64,000 nucleotides of DNA, from NCBI RefSeq assembly GCF_025869345.1, contig NZ_JAOZVW010000004.1, positions 1 to 64,000 on the forward strand, read 5' to 3'. The stretch is from Sphingopyxis sp. GTDB taxonomy: Bacteria > Pseudomonadota > Alphaproteobacteria > Sphingomonadales > Sphingomonadaceae. Under the pieces are notes generated by a model. The model did not search any database. It saw nothing but the letters and a program-made list of their open reading frames with translations, and had not been told where the DNA came from. The first letter of the stretch is position 1. Each line of letters starts with the position of its first letter. This document shows positions 42,778 through 51,773 of the stretch, piece by piece. Made by a program: the position numbers and the translations under genes.

Positions 42778-44058
42778 ATGAACACGCATGTCAGCCCCCG
42801 CCGCGGCAAGGCCCTGCTTCGCGCCGACCGGGCGTTCAGCTCGGGGGGCGCGCTGGCGCGGCTGATGGCGCTGGCGCCGGCGCGCTTTTTTCATCGCCAG
42901 CTCGACCGGATCGACGCCGGGCTCGCGCACGGAACGCTCGAGGGGTATCTGCCCGACGGTAGCGTGCGTATCCTCGGCGGGCGCGGCAAGGGGCCGACCG
43001 CGGTCGTTCATCTCAAAAGCTGGACCGCGCTGGTGCGGCTGGCGCTGTCGGGGTCGGTCGGCTGGTATCGCGCCTGGGACATGGGGGAATGGGATTCGCC
43101 CGACCCGGTGCCCTTGTTCGACCTGTTCATGCGCAATGGCGAGGCGCTCGGCAATGCGGGGCGGTCGCGCGGGCCGTGGCGGTGGATGGCGCGCGCCGTC
43201 CATTTCCTCAATCGCAACAATCGCGCGGGCGCTCGCCGCAACATCCACGCCCATTACGACCTCGGCAATGATTTCTACCGGCTGTGGCTCGACAAGGGGA
43301 TGAGCTATTCCAGCGCGCTTTTCGCCGATCCGGGCCAGTCGCTCGAAGACGCGCAGGCGGCGAAGGTCGACGCGATCCTCGACCGGCTCGACCTTCGATC
43401 GGGCAGCCGGTTGCTGGAGATCGGCTGCGGCTGGGGGGCGCTCGCCGAGCGTGCGGTCGAACGTCACGACGTGATCTATACCGGCATCACCCTGTCTCCC
43501 GCGCAGGCCGAGGTCGCCGACCGGCGGCTGAACGCGATCGATCTGTCGGGCCGTTCGGCGATCGAGCTTTGCGATTATCGCGACGCCGTGGGTCCCTATG
43601 ACGCGATCGCCAGCGTCGAGATGGTCGAGGCGGTGGGGCAGGCCTATTGGCCCGCCTATCTCGACGCGATTGCAGGGCTGCTGCGCCCCGGCGGGCGCGC
43701 TGCGATCCAGTATATCCTGATCAGCGACGCGCTGTTCGAGCGTTATGCGGCGAGTACGGACTTCATCCAGGCCTATATCTTTCCGGGCGGCTGCCTGATG
43801 TCCGAGAGCCGTTTTCGCGCGCTCGCTGAGGAGCGGGGGCTTGCGTGGCGCGACGTCCGCCGCTTCGGCGCCGACTATGCCGAGACGCTGCGCCAGTGGC
43901 GCGAGCGCTTCGACGCGGCGGTCGCGGACGGGCGGCTCCCCGCGGGCTTCGACGAGCGCTTCGTGCGGCTCTGGCGCTATTATCTGCAATATTGCGAAGG
44001 GGGCTTTCGCGGCGGCGGCATCGACGTCGCGCAGGTCACTTTGGAAAAAACAGCCTGA
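42778..44058 (+). CDS. Cyclopropane-fatty-acyl-phospholipid synthase family methyltransferase
   Basis: A 426-residue protein. The N-terminal lipid-binding region is followed by H-Y-D-L-G-N-D-F-Y, M-S-Y-S-S-A-L-F, and the SAM motif L-L-E-I-G-C-G-W-G-A-L-A. C-terminal Y-I-F-P-G-G-C-L and Y-C-E-G-G-F are typical of CFA synthases. These methylenate or methylate unsaturated acyl chains of membrane phospholipids. AAAGG precedes the ATG at 42778. It is followed closely (14 bases) by the beta-lactamase-fold gene in the same strand. Confidence 0.9.
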   Translation: MNTHVSPRRGKALLRADRAFSSGGALARLMALAPARFFHRQLDRIDAGLAHGTLEGYLPDGSVRILGGRGKGPTAVVHLKSWTALVRLALSGSVGWYRAWDMGEWDSPDPVPLFDLFMRNGEALGNAGRSRGPWRWMARAVHFLNRNNRAGARRNIHAHYDLGNDFYRLWLDKGMSYSSALFADPGQSLEDAQAAKVDAILDRLDLRSGSRLLEIGCGWGALAERAVERHDVIYTGITLSPAQAEVADRRLNAIDLSGRSAIELCDYRDAVGPYDAIASVEMVEAVGQAYWPAYLDAIAGLLRPGGRAAIQYILISDALFERYAASTDFIQAYIFPGGCLMSESRFRALAEERGLAWRDVRRFGADYAETLRQWRERFDAAVADGRLPAGFDERFVRLWRYYLQYCEGGFRGGGIDVAQVTLEKTA

Positions 44059-44072
44059 AAACGGGGGAGAGG

Positions 44073-45260
44073 ATGATGCGAAGATTTTGGGCGGCCGTGC
44101 TGCTGGGCACGGCGACGGCGGCATTGACCGCCCCCGCGACGGCGCAGACCGCCGACACCATTTCCCAGAAACTGCCGGAGGATTTGAACGTGCTGTTTTG
44201 GAGCCAGGATCAGCGTGACGCCGCTTTCCGCACGATGGAGACGGTCCCCAAGGTGGTCGTCCACACGATTAAGGCGGGCGGCCCCGTCTATCCGCTGCCC
44301 GAGGGTAAGCCGATCGACCTCGGCCTCGATGTAGACGCGCATATGGCGCAGCAGCGCAACGCGGGGCTGATCATCGTCCAGGACGGTAAGATCCGGCTGG
44401 AGAAATATGCGCTCGGCTATGGCGCCGCGGGCCGCTGGACGAGCTTTTCGGTCGCCAAGAGCTTCACCTCGACGCTCGTCGGCGCGGCGGTGAAGGACGG
44501 TTATATCAAGAGCCTCGACGACAAGGTGACCGTCTATATCCCCGGCCTGCGCGGTTCGGCCTATGACGATGTCAGCGTGCGGCAGCTGCTGACGATGACC
44601 TCGGGCGTCAAATGGAACGAGGATTATACCGACCCCAAGTCCGACGTCGCGCAGTTCAACCTGCAAAAGCCGGTCGCGGGCGAGGACATCACCGTCAGCT
44701 ATATGAAGACGCTGCCGCGCGAGGCGCCTGCGGGGTCGAAATGGGTCTACAAGACCGGCGAGACGAATTTGATCGGGGTGCTGGTGTCGAGCGCGACCGG
44801 CAAGACGCTGTCCGACTATCTGTCCGAAAAGGTGTGGAAGCCCTTCGGGATGGAGCAGGACGCGGTGTGGATGCTCGGGCCGACGGGGCATGAGATCAGC
44901 GGCTGCTGCATCTCGGCGAGCCTGCGCGACTATGCGCGTCTCGGCGAATTCATCCTGAACGGCGGCGTCGCGGGCGGGCAGAAGGTGCTGCCCGACGACT
45001 GGCTCCCCGCGGCAACCACCAAGCAGGCCGACATCGACTTGCCGGGGCGCGGCTATGGCTATCAATGGTGGACGAACGACGACGGCAGCTTCGCCGCGCA
45101 GGGCATTTTCGGTCAGGGCATCTTCATCGACCCGAAGCGGGGGCTGGTGATCGCCTCGAACGGCAACTGGCCGACCGCCACCGATCCCGAAGGCGTCGGC
45201 AAGGCGCGCGAGGCCTTTTACAAGGCGGTGCAGGCCGCGGTGGATCGGGAAGCGAAATAA
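44073..45260 (+). CDS. Exported beta-lactamase-fold serine hydrolase
   Basis: A 395-residue protein with a signal peptide (cleavage near A-T-A-Q). The catalytic S-x-x-K is S126-V-A-K129 in F-S-V-A-K-S. Y-K-T-G-E-T follows in the middle, and F-G-Q-G-I-F near the end occupies the third-motif position. It belongs to the broad class C beta-lactamase/6-aminohexanoate-dimer hydrolase group; many members are esterases or peptidases rather than resistance enzymes. GGGGGAGAGG precedes the ATG. It is probably co-transcribed with the CFA-synthase-like gene. Confidence 0.88.
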   Translation: MMRRFWAAVLLGTATAALTAPATAQTADTISQKLPEDLNVLFWSQDQRDAAFRTMETVPKVVVHTIKAGGPVYPLPEGKPIDLGLDVDAHMAQQRNAGLIIVQDGKIRLEKYALGYGAAGRWTSFSVAKSFTSTLVGAAVKDGYIKSLDDKVTVYIPGLRGSAYDDVSVRQLLTMTSGVKWNEDYTDPKSDVAQFNLQKPVAGEDITVSYMKTLPREAPAGSKWVYKTGETNLIGVLVSSATGKTLSDYLSEKVWKPFGMEQDAVWMLGPTGHEISGCCISASLRDYARLGEFILNGGVAGGQKVLPDDWLPAATTKQADIDLPGRGYGYQWWTNDDGSFAAQGIFGQGIFIDPKRGLVIASNGNWPTATDPEGVGKAREAFYKAVQAAVDREAK

Positions 45261-45265
45261 AACCC

Positions 45266-45339
45266 GTCGCCCCGCGAAGGCGGGGCCGCGGGCCGCTTTG
45301 CGCTACGCCGATAGCGGCCCCCGCCTTCGCGGGGGCGAC
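45266..45339. repeat. REP-like paired palindromes
   Basis: Starts GTCGCCCCGCGAAGGCGGGG and ends with a complementary GCCCCCGCCTTCGCGGGGGC-GAC arm, the same core as at 71-90 and 51600-51705. It separates two convergent genes and may act as a bidirectional terminator. Confidence 0.75.
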
Positions 45340-45341
45340 GA

Positions 45342-45725
45342 TCAGGCGGCCGTGCCCGCAGCCCGCTGCGCGGCCCAGGCCGCAACCAGCGGAACGAGCA
45401 CGCCCAGCGCCATGATCCACCAGCTGTCCGAAAAATCGGCGGCGCTGTAGAGCGCCGCGCCGATCACCGCGCCCGCGACGACCCAGCCCGGACCGTTGCC
45501 GCCCGAAACGCGCATCGCGAGCCACGCGCCGCCGAAGGTGCCGACGAACCACCCCACGATCAGCGCGATCGTCGAGCCCAGCGGGATCAGGATTTCGCCG
45601 GTGTCGACGTCATATTCGGCGGGGGCGACCTCGCTGCCCGCATATTGCGACAGCCAGAGCAGGGCGAAGGCGAGGAGAATACCGACCAGAGCGGCGATCA
45701 CCGATCGCAGGATGCTGCTTTTCAT
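45342..45725 (-). CDS. Small integral membrane protein
   Basis: A 127-residue protein with about four hydrophobic helices. The first is I-A-A-L-V-G-I-L-L-A-F-A-L-L-W-L; later ones include I-A-L-I-V-G-W-F-V-G-T-F-G-G and V-A-G-A-V-I-G-A-A-L. Acidic residues lie in a loop after the first helix. No named family is recognised. The start at 45725 (M-K-S-S-I-L-R) is preferred over a longer reading. It is downstream of an SDR gene in the same strand. Confidence 0.72.
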   Translation of the reverse strand: MKSSILRSVIAALVGILLAFALLWLSQYAGSEVAPAEYDVDTGEILIPLGSTIALIVGWFVGTFGGAWLAMRVSGGNGPGWVVAGAVIGAALYSAADFSDSWWIMALGVLVPLVAAWAAQRAAGTAA

Positions 45726-45788
45726 TCCCAAAACCTTTGCCCCAACTCCAAACCTGCCCGCATTTGGCACAGAGTTGCAAAGAACGGG

Positions 45789-46523
45789 TTAAGCGTCCAG
45801 CATCACTTTGGGCAGCGCGTGAAAGGCGGTGCTGTCGAACCCCTCGACCATCATCGCGGCGACGAATTCGCCGACCGCCGCAGGGTCCTTGATGCTGTGC
45901 GGATCTTCGCCGGGATAGGCGCGCGCGCGCATCTGGGTGCGGGTGCCGCCGGGATCGAGGATTGCGGTGCGGACGCCCGAGATATTGCGCATCTCGGCGC
46001 CATAGCTGGTCACCAGCGCTTCGAGCGCGGCCTTCGACGCGGCATAGGCGCCCCAATAGGCGCGCGGGTTGCGCGCGACGCCGCTCGACAGCGCGAGCAG
46101 GCGGCCGCTCGCCGCGCGGCGGAGAAGCGGGTCGAAATTGGCGATCAGCGCCTGCTGCGCGACCAGGTTGAGCGTCAGCAGGCGGTTGAATTCCTTGCCG
46201 TCGATCGCCGCGACCGGGGTCAGCGTGCCGAGCATCGCGGCGTTCAGAGCCAGCATGTCGAGCTTTTTCCAGCGCTCGGCCATGGCGCTGGCGAGGCGGG
46301 CGATGCTGTCGCCGTCGGTGAGGTCGAGCGGCGCGATCGTCGCGCTGCCGCCGGCGTTGTGGATGCGGTCCTCAAGCTCCTCGAGCCCGCCCGCGGTGCG
46401 TGCGGTGATCACGACATGCGCGCCGCGCGCTGCGAGCGCTTCCGCGATCGCTTCGCCAATGCCGCGGCTCGCCCCGGTGACGAGCGCGACCTGGCCCGCC
46501 AGTTCTTCAGATTTCATGCTCAT
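45789..46523 (-). CDS. Short-chain dehydrogenase/reductase
   Basis: A 244-residue SDR. T-G-A-S-R-G-I-G is the cofactor motif near residue 14, N-A-A-M-L-G-T replaces the usual NNAG, and catalytic Ser precedes Y-A-A-S-K. The Arg after the glycine motif and T-A-R-T at the end of strand beta2 suggest NADP. It begins four bases after the purF stop in the same strand, an arrangement common in alphaproteobacteria. The start could be the ATG at 46517 instead. Substrate unknown. Confidence 0.87.
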   Translation of the reverse strand: MSMKSEELAGQVALVTGASRGIGEAIAEALAARGAHVVITARTAGGLEELEDRIHNAGGSATIAPLDLTDGDSIARLASAMAERWKKLDMLALNAAMLGTLTPVAAIDGKEFNRLLTLNLVAQQALIANFDPLLRRAASGRLLALSSGVARNPRAYWGAYAASKAALEALVTSYGAEMRNISGVRTAILDPGGTRTQMRARAYPGEDPHSIKDPAAVGEFVAAMMVEGFDSTAFHALPKVMLDA

Positions 46524-46527
46524 GTCG

Positions 46528-47985
46528 TCAGACAACCCGCTCGGCAAGCAGCGAAAACTGATCGTCGATGCTGTTTTCGTCGAAATCGGTCAGCGTCGTC
46601 GGATAGTCGCCGGTGAAGCAGGCGTCGCAATATTGCGGGGCGTCGTCGGCGCGCTTCGCTTCGCCGAGCGCGCGATAGAGGCCGTCGATGGTCAGGAAGG
46701 ACAGGCTGTCGGCGTTGATGAAGTTCGCCATCTGTCCGACCGTCATCTGCGCCGCGAGCAGTTTCGCGCGCTCGGGCGTGTCGACGCCGTAGAAGCAGCT
46801 ATGCTGGGTCGGCGGGCTGGCGATGCGCATATGCACCTCGGCCGCGCCGGCATCGCGCATCATCTGCACGATCTTGAGGCTGGTCGTGCCGCGTACGATC
46901 GAATCGTCGATCAGCACGATGCGCTTGCCCGCGATCAGCGCGCGGTTGGCGTTGTGCTTGAGCTTGACGCCGAGATGGCGGACCTTGTCGCCGGGCTGGA
47001 TGAAGGTGCGGCCGACATAGTGCGAGCGGATGATGCCGAGCTCGAAGGGAATGCCCGATTCCTGCGCATAGCCGATCGCCGCGGGGGTGCCCGAATCGGG
47101 GACCGGGATGACGAGGTCGGCATCGACCGGATTTTCGCGCGCCAGTTCGGCGCCGATCGCCTTGCGCACCGAATAGACGCTCGTCCCGTCGACGATCGAA
47201 TCGGGGCGCGAGAAATAGACATATTCGAAGATGCACGGGCGCGCCGCGCGCTCGGCGAAGGGATGGTGCGATGTCAGTTCGCCGTCGCGGATGATCACCA
47301 GTTCGCCGGGCTCGACCGACCGCACGAACTCGGCCCCGACGACGTCGAGCGCCACCGTCTCGGACGCGAGGATATAGGCGTCGCCCAGCTTGCCGAGAAC
47401 AAGCGGGCGAATGCCGAGCGGGTCGCGGCACCCGATCATTCCCTCGGCGGTCAGGCAGATCAGTGAATAGGCGCCTTCGACCTGTTTCAGCGCGTCGATG
47501 AAGCGGTCGAGCAGGGTGCGGTAGTTGGAGGTCGCGACGAGGTGGATGATCACCTCGGTATCGCTGGTAGACTGGAAGATCGAGCCGCGGCGGACGAGGA
47601 TCTTGCGCAGCGCCGTCGCGTTCGAGATATTGCCGTTGTGCGCGACCGCGAAGCCGCCGGTCGCCAGGTCGGCGAACAGGGGCTGGACGTTGCGCAGCGC
47701 GGTTTCGCCTGTCGTCGAATAGCGGACATGGCCGATCGACGAGGCGCCCGCGAGCTGGCGCATGATGTCGTCGCGGTCGAAATTCCCCGCGACGTGCCCC
47801 ATCGCGCGGTGCGTGTGGAACTCCTTGCCGTCGAAAGCGGTGATCCCCGCGGCTTCCTGCCCGCGGTGCTGTAGGGCGTGCAGCCCGAGCGCGACCACGG
47901 CGGCGGCGCTTTCGGCGCCATGGATACCAAAGACGCCACACTCCTCGCGGAGTTTGTCGTCATCGAAAGGATGCGTCGTCAGCAT
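46528..47985 (-). CDS. purF: Amidophosphoribosyltransferase
   Basis: A 485-residue enzyme for the first committed step of purine synthesis, making phosphoribosylamine from PRPP and glutamine. The Ntn nucleophile is C16 in R-E-E-C-G-V-F-G, after a propeptide that must be cleaved. The glutaminase domain includes R-G-Q-E-A-A-G. The phosphoribosyltransferase signature is V-L-I-D-D-S-I-V-R-G-T-T-S. Cys in Q-Y-C-D-A-C-F is consistent with the iron-sulfur type. No purine riboswitch or clear operator was seen upstream. Confidence 0.97.
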   Translation of the reverse strand: MLTTHPFDDDKLREECGVFGIHGAESAAAVVALGLHALQHRGQEAAGITAFDGKEFHTHRAMGHVAGNFDRDDIMRQLAGASSIGHVRYSTTGETALRNVQPLFADLATGGFAVAHNGNISNATALRKILVRRGSIFQSTSDTEVIIHLVATSNYRTLLDRFIDALKQVEGAYSLICLTAEGMIGCRDPLGIRPLVLGKLGDAYILASETVALDVVGAEFVRSVEPGELVIIRDGELTSHHPFAERAARPCIFEYVYFSRPDSIVDGTSVYSVRKAIGAELARENPVDADLVIPVPDSGTPAAIGYAQESGIPFELGIIRSHYVGRTFIQPGDKVRHLGVKLKHNANRALIAGKRIVLIDDSIVRGTTSLKIVQMMRDAGAAEVHMRIASPPTQHSCFYGVDTPERAKLLAAQMTVGQMANFINADSLSFLTIDGLYRALGEAKRADDAPQYCDACFTGDYPTTLTDFDENSIDDQFSLLAERVV

Positions 47986-48131
47986 GTCGATCCAGGGGCA
48001 GGGGGCGGTGACTGCCGCGCATATAGGAGCGGTTGTTCCAAATGTCGCCCCCCATCTTCACACTATTGTCATCGAACGCCGCCGCCGGTGGCAACGCCAG
48101 TTGGTTTTGGAAGAATCCATTGTCCTTTTTT

Positions 48132-48207
48132 CGTCACCCCGGACTTGATCCGGGGTCCCGCTTGTCGACGTCGCGGAGCGGGACTCCGGATCAAGTCCGG
48201 GGTGACG
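48132..48207. repeat. Perfect 22-base inverted repeat
   Basis: CGTCACCCCGGACTTGATCC-GG at 48132-48153 and its exact complement at 48186-48207. Inner arms around GTCCCGCT/AGCGGGAC extend the hairpin, so almost the whole 76 bases can pair. It lies in the gap between purF and hisI, whose other 220 bases hold nothing recognisable. Confidence 0.85.
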
Positions 48208-48287
48208 GGAAGAGATGGAAAAGCAGTGCCGCCTTCATCGCTGCGGTGGGGTGACAGCGGCCCCGGTCCTGCTCTAAAGCGCTGCAC

Positions 48288-48662
48288 ATGGACCCGACCA
48301 GCGATGAAACCGACCGCTTCCTGCCGCGCTTCGACGCCGCGGGCCTCGTCACCGCGATCGTCACCGATGCGGAGACCGGCACGCTGCTGATGGTCGCGCA
48401 TATGAACGCCGATGCGATCCGGCTGACGCAGCAGACCGGCGCGGCGCATTTCTGGTCGCGCTCGCGCCGCTCGCTGTGGCGCAAGGGCGAGACGTCGGGC
48501 AATGAACTGACGCTCGTCGAGATGCGCGTCGATTGCGACCAGGACGCGCTGCTGCTGCGCGTCCGGCCGGCGGGGCCAGCGTGCCACACCGGGCGCCGCT
48601 CGTGCTTCTATCGCCGGGTCGAGAACGATGGATCGCTGACGTTCCTGGGCGACGATGCCTGA
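48288..48662 (+). CDS. hisI: Phosphoribosyl-AMP cyclohydrolase
   Basis: A 124-residue histidine-biosynthesis enzyme. M-V-A-H-M-N and [18 protein letters not shown] are conserved, D-C-D-Q-D binds Mg, and H-T-G-R-R-S-C-F-Y contains zinc-binding Cys. It opens the ring of phosphoribosyl-AMP. It is the single-domain form without the HisE domain. The last eight bases overlap the start of the lipoprotein gene. Confidence 0.95.
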   Translation: MDPTSDETDRFLPRFDAAGLVTAIVTDAETGTLLMVAHMNADAIRLTQQTGAAHFWSRSRRSLWRKGETSGNELTLVEMRVDCDQDALLLRVRPAGPACHTGRRSCFYRRVENDGSLTFLGDDA

Positions 48663-49194
48663 TCGCGGCGCTCTCTGGTTGATCCTGCCGCTTCTGCTCG
48701 CCGGCTGCGACCGGGGGGCGCCCGATCGCGCGGGCAGCGAAATCGACGCGGGCAATCCGCTCGAAATCGCGGCGCGCGAGCGCGGGGTCGTTCGCCCCGA
48801 CACGGCGACGCCCACCGGCGTGTTCGAGCGGAGCCATGAGCTGGGGCGCGACGCGATGTGCGCGGTCCCCGATGGGGCAGGGCGCTGGCGCTTCGCGGTC
48901 ACCGCGGCGTTCGGCCCCGGCCTGCGCTGCACCGCGCGCGGCACGATGACGAGCGAGCGCGACGGCTGGCGGATGCGCTTCGCCGGTGTCGAGGGCTGCG
49001 ACATGTTGGTGCGCGAGGAGGAGGACGAGCTTCGCCTGCCCGGAAAGCTGCCGTCGCAATGCGACAGCCTGTGCCCCGCGCGCGCGTCGCTCGCCGGGCT
49101 CGACCTGCCGCGCGCGAGCTGGTCCGAAGAGGATGCGAAACGCTTGCGTATCAGCGACGGGCGCGGCAATATCATCGGGCTTTGCGGGGATTGA
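48655..49194 (+). CDS. Predicted lipoprotein of unknown function
   Basis: A 179-residue protein. The N-terminal L-L-L-A-G-C (C18) is a lipobox, so the mature protein is probably membrane-anchored in the periplasm. Several more Cys residues (in [23 protein letters not shown] and L-C-G-D) could form disulfides. No family is recognised. The start overlaps hisI by eight bases, so translation may be coupled although no functional link is apparent. The next gene, a MerR regulator, begins 65 bases downstream with its own operator-like site. Confidence 0.75.
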   Translation: MPDRGALWLILPLLLAGCDRGAPDRAGSEIDAGNPLEIAARERGVVRPDTATPTGVFERSHELGRDAMCAVPDGAGRWRFAVTAAFGPGLRCTARGTMTSERDGWRMRFAGVEGCDMLVREEEDELRLPGKLPSQCDSLCPARASLAGLDLPRASWSEEDAKRLRISDGRGNIIGLCGD

Positions 49195-49224
49195 TGTTGC
49201 AGGCTCCCCACCGCTCGGCCAGCC

Positions 49225-49240
49225 TTGACGTTCACGTCAA
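49225..49240. promoter_or_regulatory. Palindromic operator candidate upstream of the MerR regulator
   Basis: TTGACGTTCACGTCAA, perfect 7-base arms around two bases, ending 19 bases before the MerR start codon. The same pattern occurs at 7440-7455 and 8729-8744 in front of acyl-CoA catabolic genes. The position suggests autoregulation. Confidence 0.7.
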
Positions 49241-49259
49241 CGGAAACTATCCTCGCCGC

Positions 49260-49691
49260 ATGACCGAAGAATACGGCCACGCCCATATCGATACGCCCGA
49301 TCACCTCGGCCGCGACCAGTTCAGTATCACCGATCTGTCGACCGAATTCGGTGTCACCGCGCGCGCTCTGCGCTTTTACGAGGACGAAGGGCTGATCAGC
49401 CCTTCGCGCCGCGGCTTGTCGCGCATCTATTCGAAGCGCGACCGCGCGCGGCTCGCCTGGATATTGCGCGCGAAGCGCACCGGCTTCAGCCTGGCCGACA
49501 TTCGCGAGATGATTGATCTCTACGACGTCGGCGACGGGCGCAAGACCCAGCGCCAGGTGACGATCGAAAAATGCGAGCAGCGCATTGCGCTGTTGCAGCG
49601 CCAGCGCGACGATATCGATAGTGCCGTCGATGAACTGACACGGTTCATCGATACGGTCAAAAAGGTCGAGGCGGGCCGAAAAGTGCGCTGA
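49260..49691 (+). CDS. MerR-family regulator (LiuR-like)
   Basis: A 143-residue regulator. The winged-helix domain begins near residue 20 with Q-F-S-I-T-D-L-S-T-E-F-G-V-T-A-R-A-L-R-F-Y-E-equivalent sequence, and a dimerisation coiled coil lies in the C-terminal third. The Cys residues of metal-sensing MerR proteins are absent (only one Cys, in the helix), which fits the LiuR/fatty-acid type. It is flanked downstream by an acyl-CoA dehydrogenase, and its own palindrome is shared with the clusters at 7.4 and 8.7 kb. A role as regulator of branched-chain or fatty acyl-CoA breakdown is inferred. Confidence 0.87.
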   Translation: MTEEYGHAHIDTPDHLGRDQFSITDLSTEFGVTARALRFYEDEGLISPSRRGLSRIYSKRDRARLAWILRAKRTGFSLADIREMIDLYDVGDGRKTQRQVTIEKCEQRIALLQRQRDDIDSAVDELTRFIDTVKKVEAGRKVR

Positions 49692-49755
49692 GCTTCGGCT
49701 CCTGGCCTCCCCGGGCGAGATGTTTGCCAACCCGTGATTTTCAGAAAGACGAGTC

Positions 49756-51558
49756 ATGCCCGTTTACCGCGCCCCCGTTCAAGATACGCTGTTCCTGCTC
49801 AACGACGTGCTCGGCATCGATCGCTATGCGGCCCTGCCGGGGTTCGCCAACGCATCGCCCGACATGGTCGAGGCGGTGCTGACCGAAGCGGCCAAATTCT
49901 GCGAGGAAGTGCTGTTCCCGATCAACTATTCGGGCGATCAGCAGGGCTGCACCCGCCACGACGACGGATCGGTGACGACGCCCGACGGGTTCATGGAGGC
50001 CTATAAGGCCTATTGCGAGGCCGGCTGGACGCTGCTGACCCAGCCCGAGGAATTCGGCGGGCAGGGCCTGCCGCACGTCGTCGGCTTTCCGGTCGAGGAA
50101 TATCGCATGGCCGCGAACCAGGCCTTCGCCATGTATCCGGGGCTGACGCAGGCCGCGGTCGCCGCGATCCTCGTCAAGGGGTCGGAGGAGCAGAAGGCGA
50201 CCTATGCGCCGCGGATGATCTCCGGCGAATGGGGCGGGACGATGAACCTGACCGAGCCGCATTGCGGCACCGACCTCGGCCTCATCCGCACCCGCGCGGT
50301 GCCGAACGGCGACGGCAGCCACGCGATCACCGGCACCAAGATCTTCATCTCGTCGGGCGAACACGACCTCACCGACAACATCATCCACCTCGTCCTCGCC
50401 AAGACCCCCGACGCGCCCGACAGCGTCAAGGGCATCTCGCTGTTCATCGTGCCCAAGTTCCTCGTGAACGAAGACGGGTCGCTCGGCGAGCGCAACACGC
50501 TGTCGTGCGGATCGATCGAGCACAAGATGGGCATCCACGCCAACGCGACCTGCGTGATGAATTATGACGGCGCGAAAGGCTGGATGGTTGGCGAGGAGAA
50601 TAAGGGCCTCGCCGCGATGTTCGTGATGATGAACGCCGCGCGCCTCGGCGTCGGCATCCAGGGGCTGGGACAGGCCGACATCGCGTTCCAGAACGCGGTG
50701 CAATATGCGCAGGACCGCCGTCAGGGCCGCGCGCTCACCGGCCCCGCCGACCCGCAGGAAAAGGCCGATCCGTTGTTCGTCCACCCCGACGTGCGCCGGA
50801 TGCTGATGGACGGCAAGGCGGTGGTCGAGGGGCTGCGTGCGCTCTGCCTGTGGGGCGCGCTGCAGGTCGATCTCGCCCATGCCGCCGAAAGCGAGGAGGA
50901 ACGCCAGCAGGCCGACGACCTCGTCAGCCTTCTCACCCCCGTCATCAAGGGCTACGGCACCGACAAGGGGTTCGAGGTCGCGGTGAACGCGCAGCAGGTG
51001 TTTGGCGGCCACGGCTACATCGAGGAACAGGGCATGAGCCAATATGTCCGCGATGCCCGCATCACCATGATCTACGAAGGCGCGAACGGGGTGCAGGCGA
51101 TGGACCTCGTCGGGCGCAAGCTGGCGCAGAACGGCGGCCGTGCGATCCAGGCCCTCTTCGCGATCGTCGACGCCGAATGCGCCGCCGCGAAGGACAAGCC
51201 CGCCTTCGCCGATTTTGCGGGACGCCTCGAAAAGGCGAACGGCGAGCTCAAGGCCGCGACGATGTGGTTCATGGCGAACGGCATGGCCAACCCGAACAAT
51301 GTCGGCGCGGGCGCGCATCATTATATGCACATCACCGGCATCGTCGCGCTCGGCCTGATGTGGCTCCGCATGGCTGAAGCGGCGCAGAAGGCGCTCGACG
51401 AAGGCCGCGGCAGCAAGGAGTTTCTCGAGGCGAAAATCGTCACCGCGCGCCACTTCGGCGAACGCTTCATCCCCGACGCCGGCGCGCTGCGCCGCAAGAT
51501 CGAGGCGGGCAGCGAGGCGATGATGGCGCTGACCCCGGAGCAATTCTTCGGCGCTTGA
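49756..51558 (+). CDS. Large acyl-CoA dehydrogenase (DmdC/FadE-like, about 600 residues)
   Basis: A 600-residue acyl-CoA dehydrogenase of the long subgroup with extra N- and C-terminal domains. The middle domain has N-L-T-E-P-H-C-G-T-D-L-G and I-F-I-S-S-G-E-H-D-L. The FAD/active-site segment is V-F-G-G-H-G-Y-I-E-E-Q-G, then I-T-M-I-Y-E-G-A-N-G-V-Q-A, where the Glu is the expected base. Relatives act on medium/long acyl-CoA or 3-methylmercaptopropionyl-CoA. It directly follows the MerR gene in the same strand. Confidence 0.92.
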   Translation: MPVYRAPVQDTLFLLNDVLGIDRYAALPGFANASPDMVEAVLTEAAKFCEEVLFPINYSGDQQGCTRHDDGSVTTPDGFMEAYKAYCEAGWTLLTQPEEFGGQGLPHVVGFPVEEYRMAANQAFAMYPGLTQAAVAAILVKGSEEQKATYAPRMISGEWGGTMNLTEPHCGTDLGLIRTRAVPNGDGSHAITGTKIFISSGEHDLTDNIIHLVLAKTPDAPDSVKGISLFIVPKFLVNEDGSLGERNTLSCGSIEHKMGIHANATCVMNYDGAKGWMVGEENKGLAAMFVMMNAARLGVGIQGLGQADIAFQNAVQYAQDRRQGRALTGPADPQEKADPLFVHPDVRRMLMDGKAVVEGLRALCLWGALQVDLAHAAESEEERQQADDLVSLLTPVIKGYGTDKGFEVAVNAQQVFGGHGYIEEQGMSQYVRDARITMIYEGANGVQAMDLVGRKLAQNGGRAIQALFAIVDAECAAAKDKPAFADFAGRLEKANGELKAATMWFMANGMANPNNVGAGAHHYMHITGIVALGLMWLRMAEAAQKALDEGRGSKEFLEAKIVTARHFGERFIPDAGALRRKIEAGSEAMMALTPEQFFGA

Positions 51559-51599
51559 CGAAAAGAGGGGCGGAGATTCCGAGCGCCATCCTGCCTACC

Positions 51600-51705
51600 T
51601 GTTCCCCCGCGAAGGCGGGGGGCCATCTCCTACGCTGTCGTTTTTAGCACCGCGCGCTGAATCTCGAGAGGGCTGGAGATGGGCCCCCGCCTTCGCGGGG
51701 GAACA
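51600..51705. repeat. REP-like 31-base inverted repeat
   Basis: Left arm 51600-51630 (core CCCCCGCGAAGGCGGGGG) and right arm 51675-51705 are complementary with one mismatch; each arm is itself palindromic. It is the same family as at 45266 and 71. It lies in the gap between the acyl-CoA dehydrogenase and phospholipase D-like genes. Confidence 0.8.
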
Positions 51706-51773
51706 GGGTGGGCTCGGAACCGCAAAAATGCCGAAAGCGCTTGCAACCATCGCCGCCACGGTGCGTGCTGGCG

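Noticed and set aside
44073..45260. Antibiotic-resistance beta-lactamase
   Set aside because: The S-x-x-K fold is shared by many esterases and peptidases; the K-T-G motif of true beta-lactamases is not present, so resistance is not claimed.
45266..51705. Repeated GC-rich palindromes as a CRISPR array
   Set aside because: The units are isolated, lie kilobases apart and have no regular spacers or cas genes.
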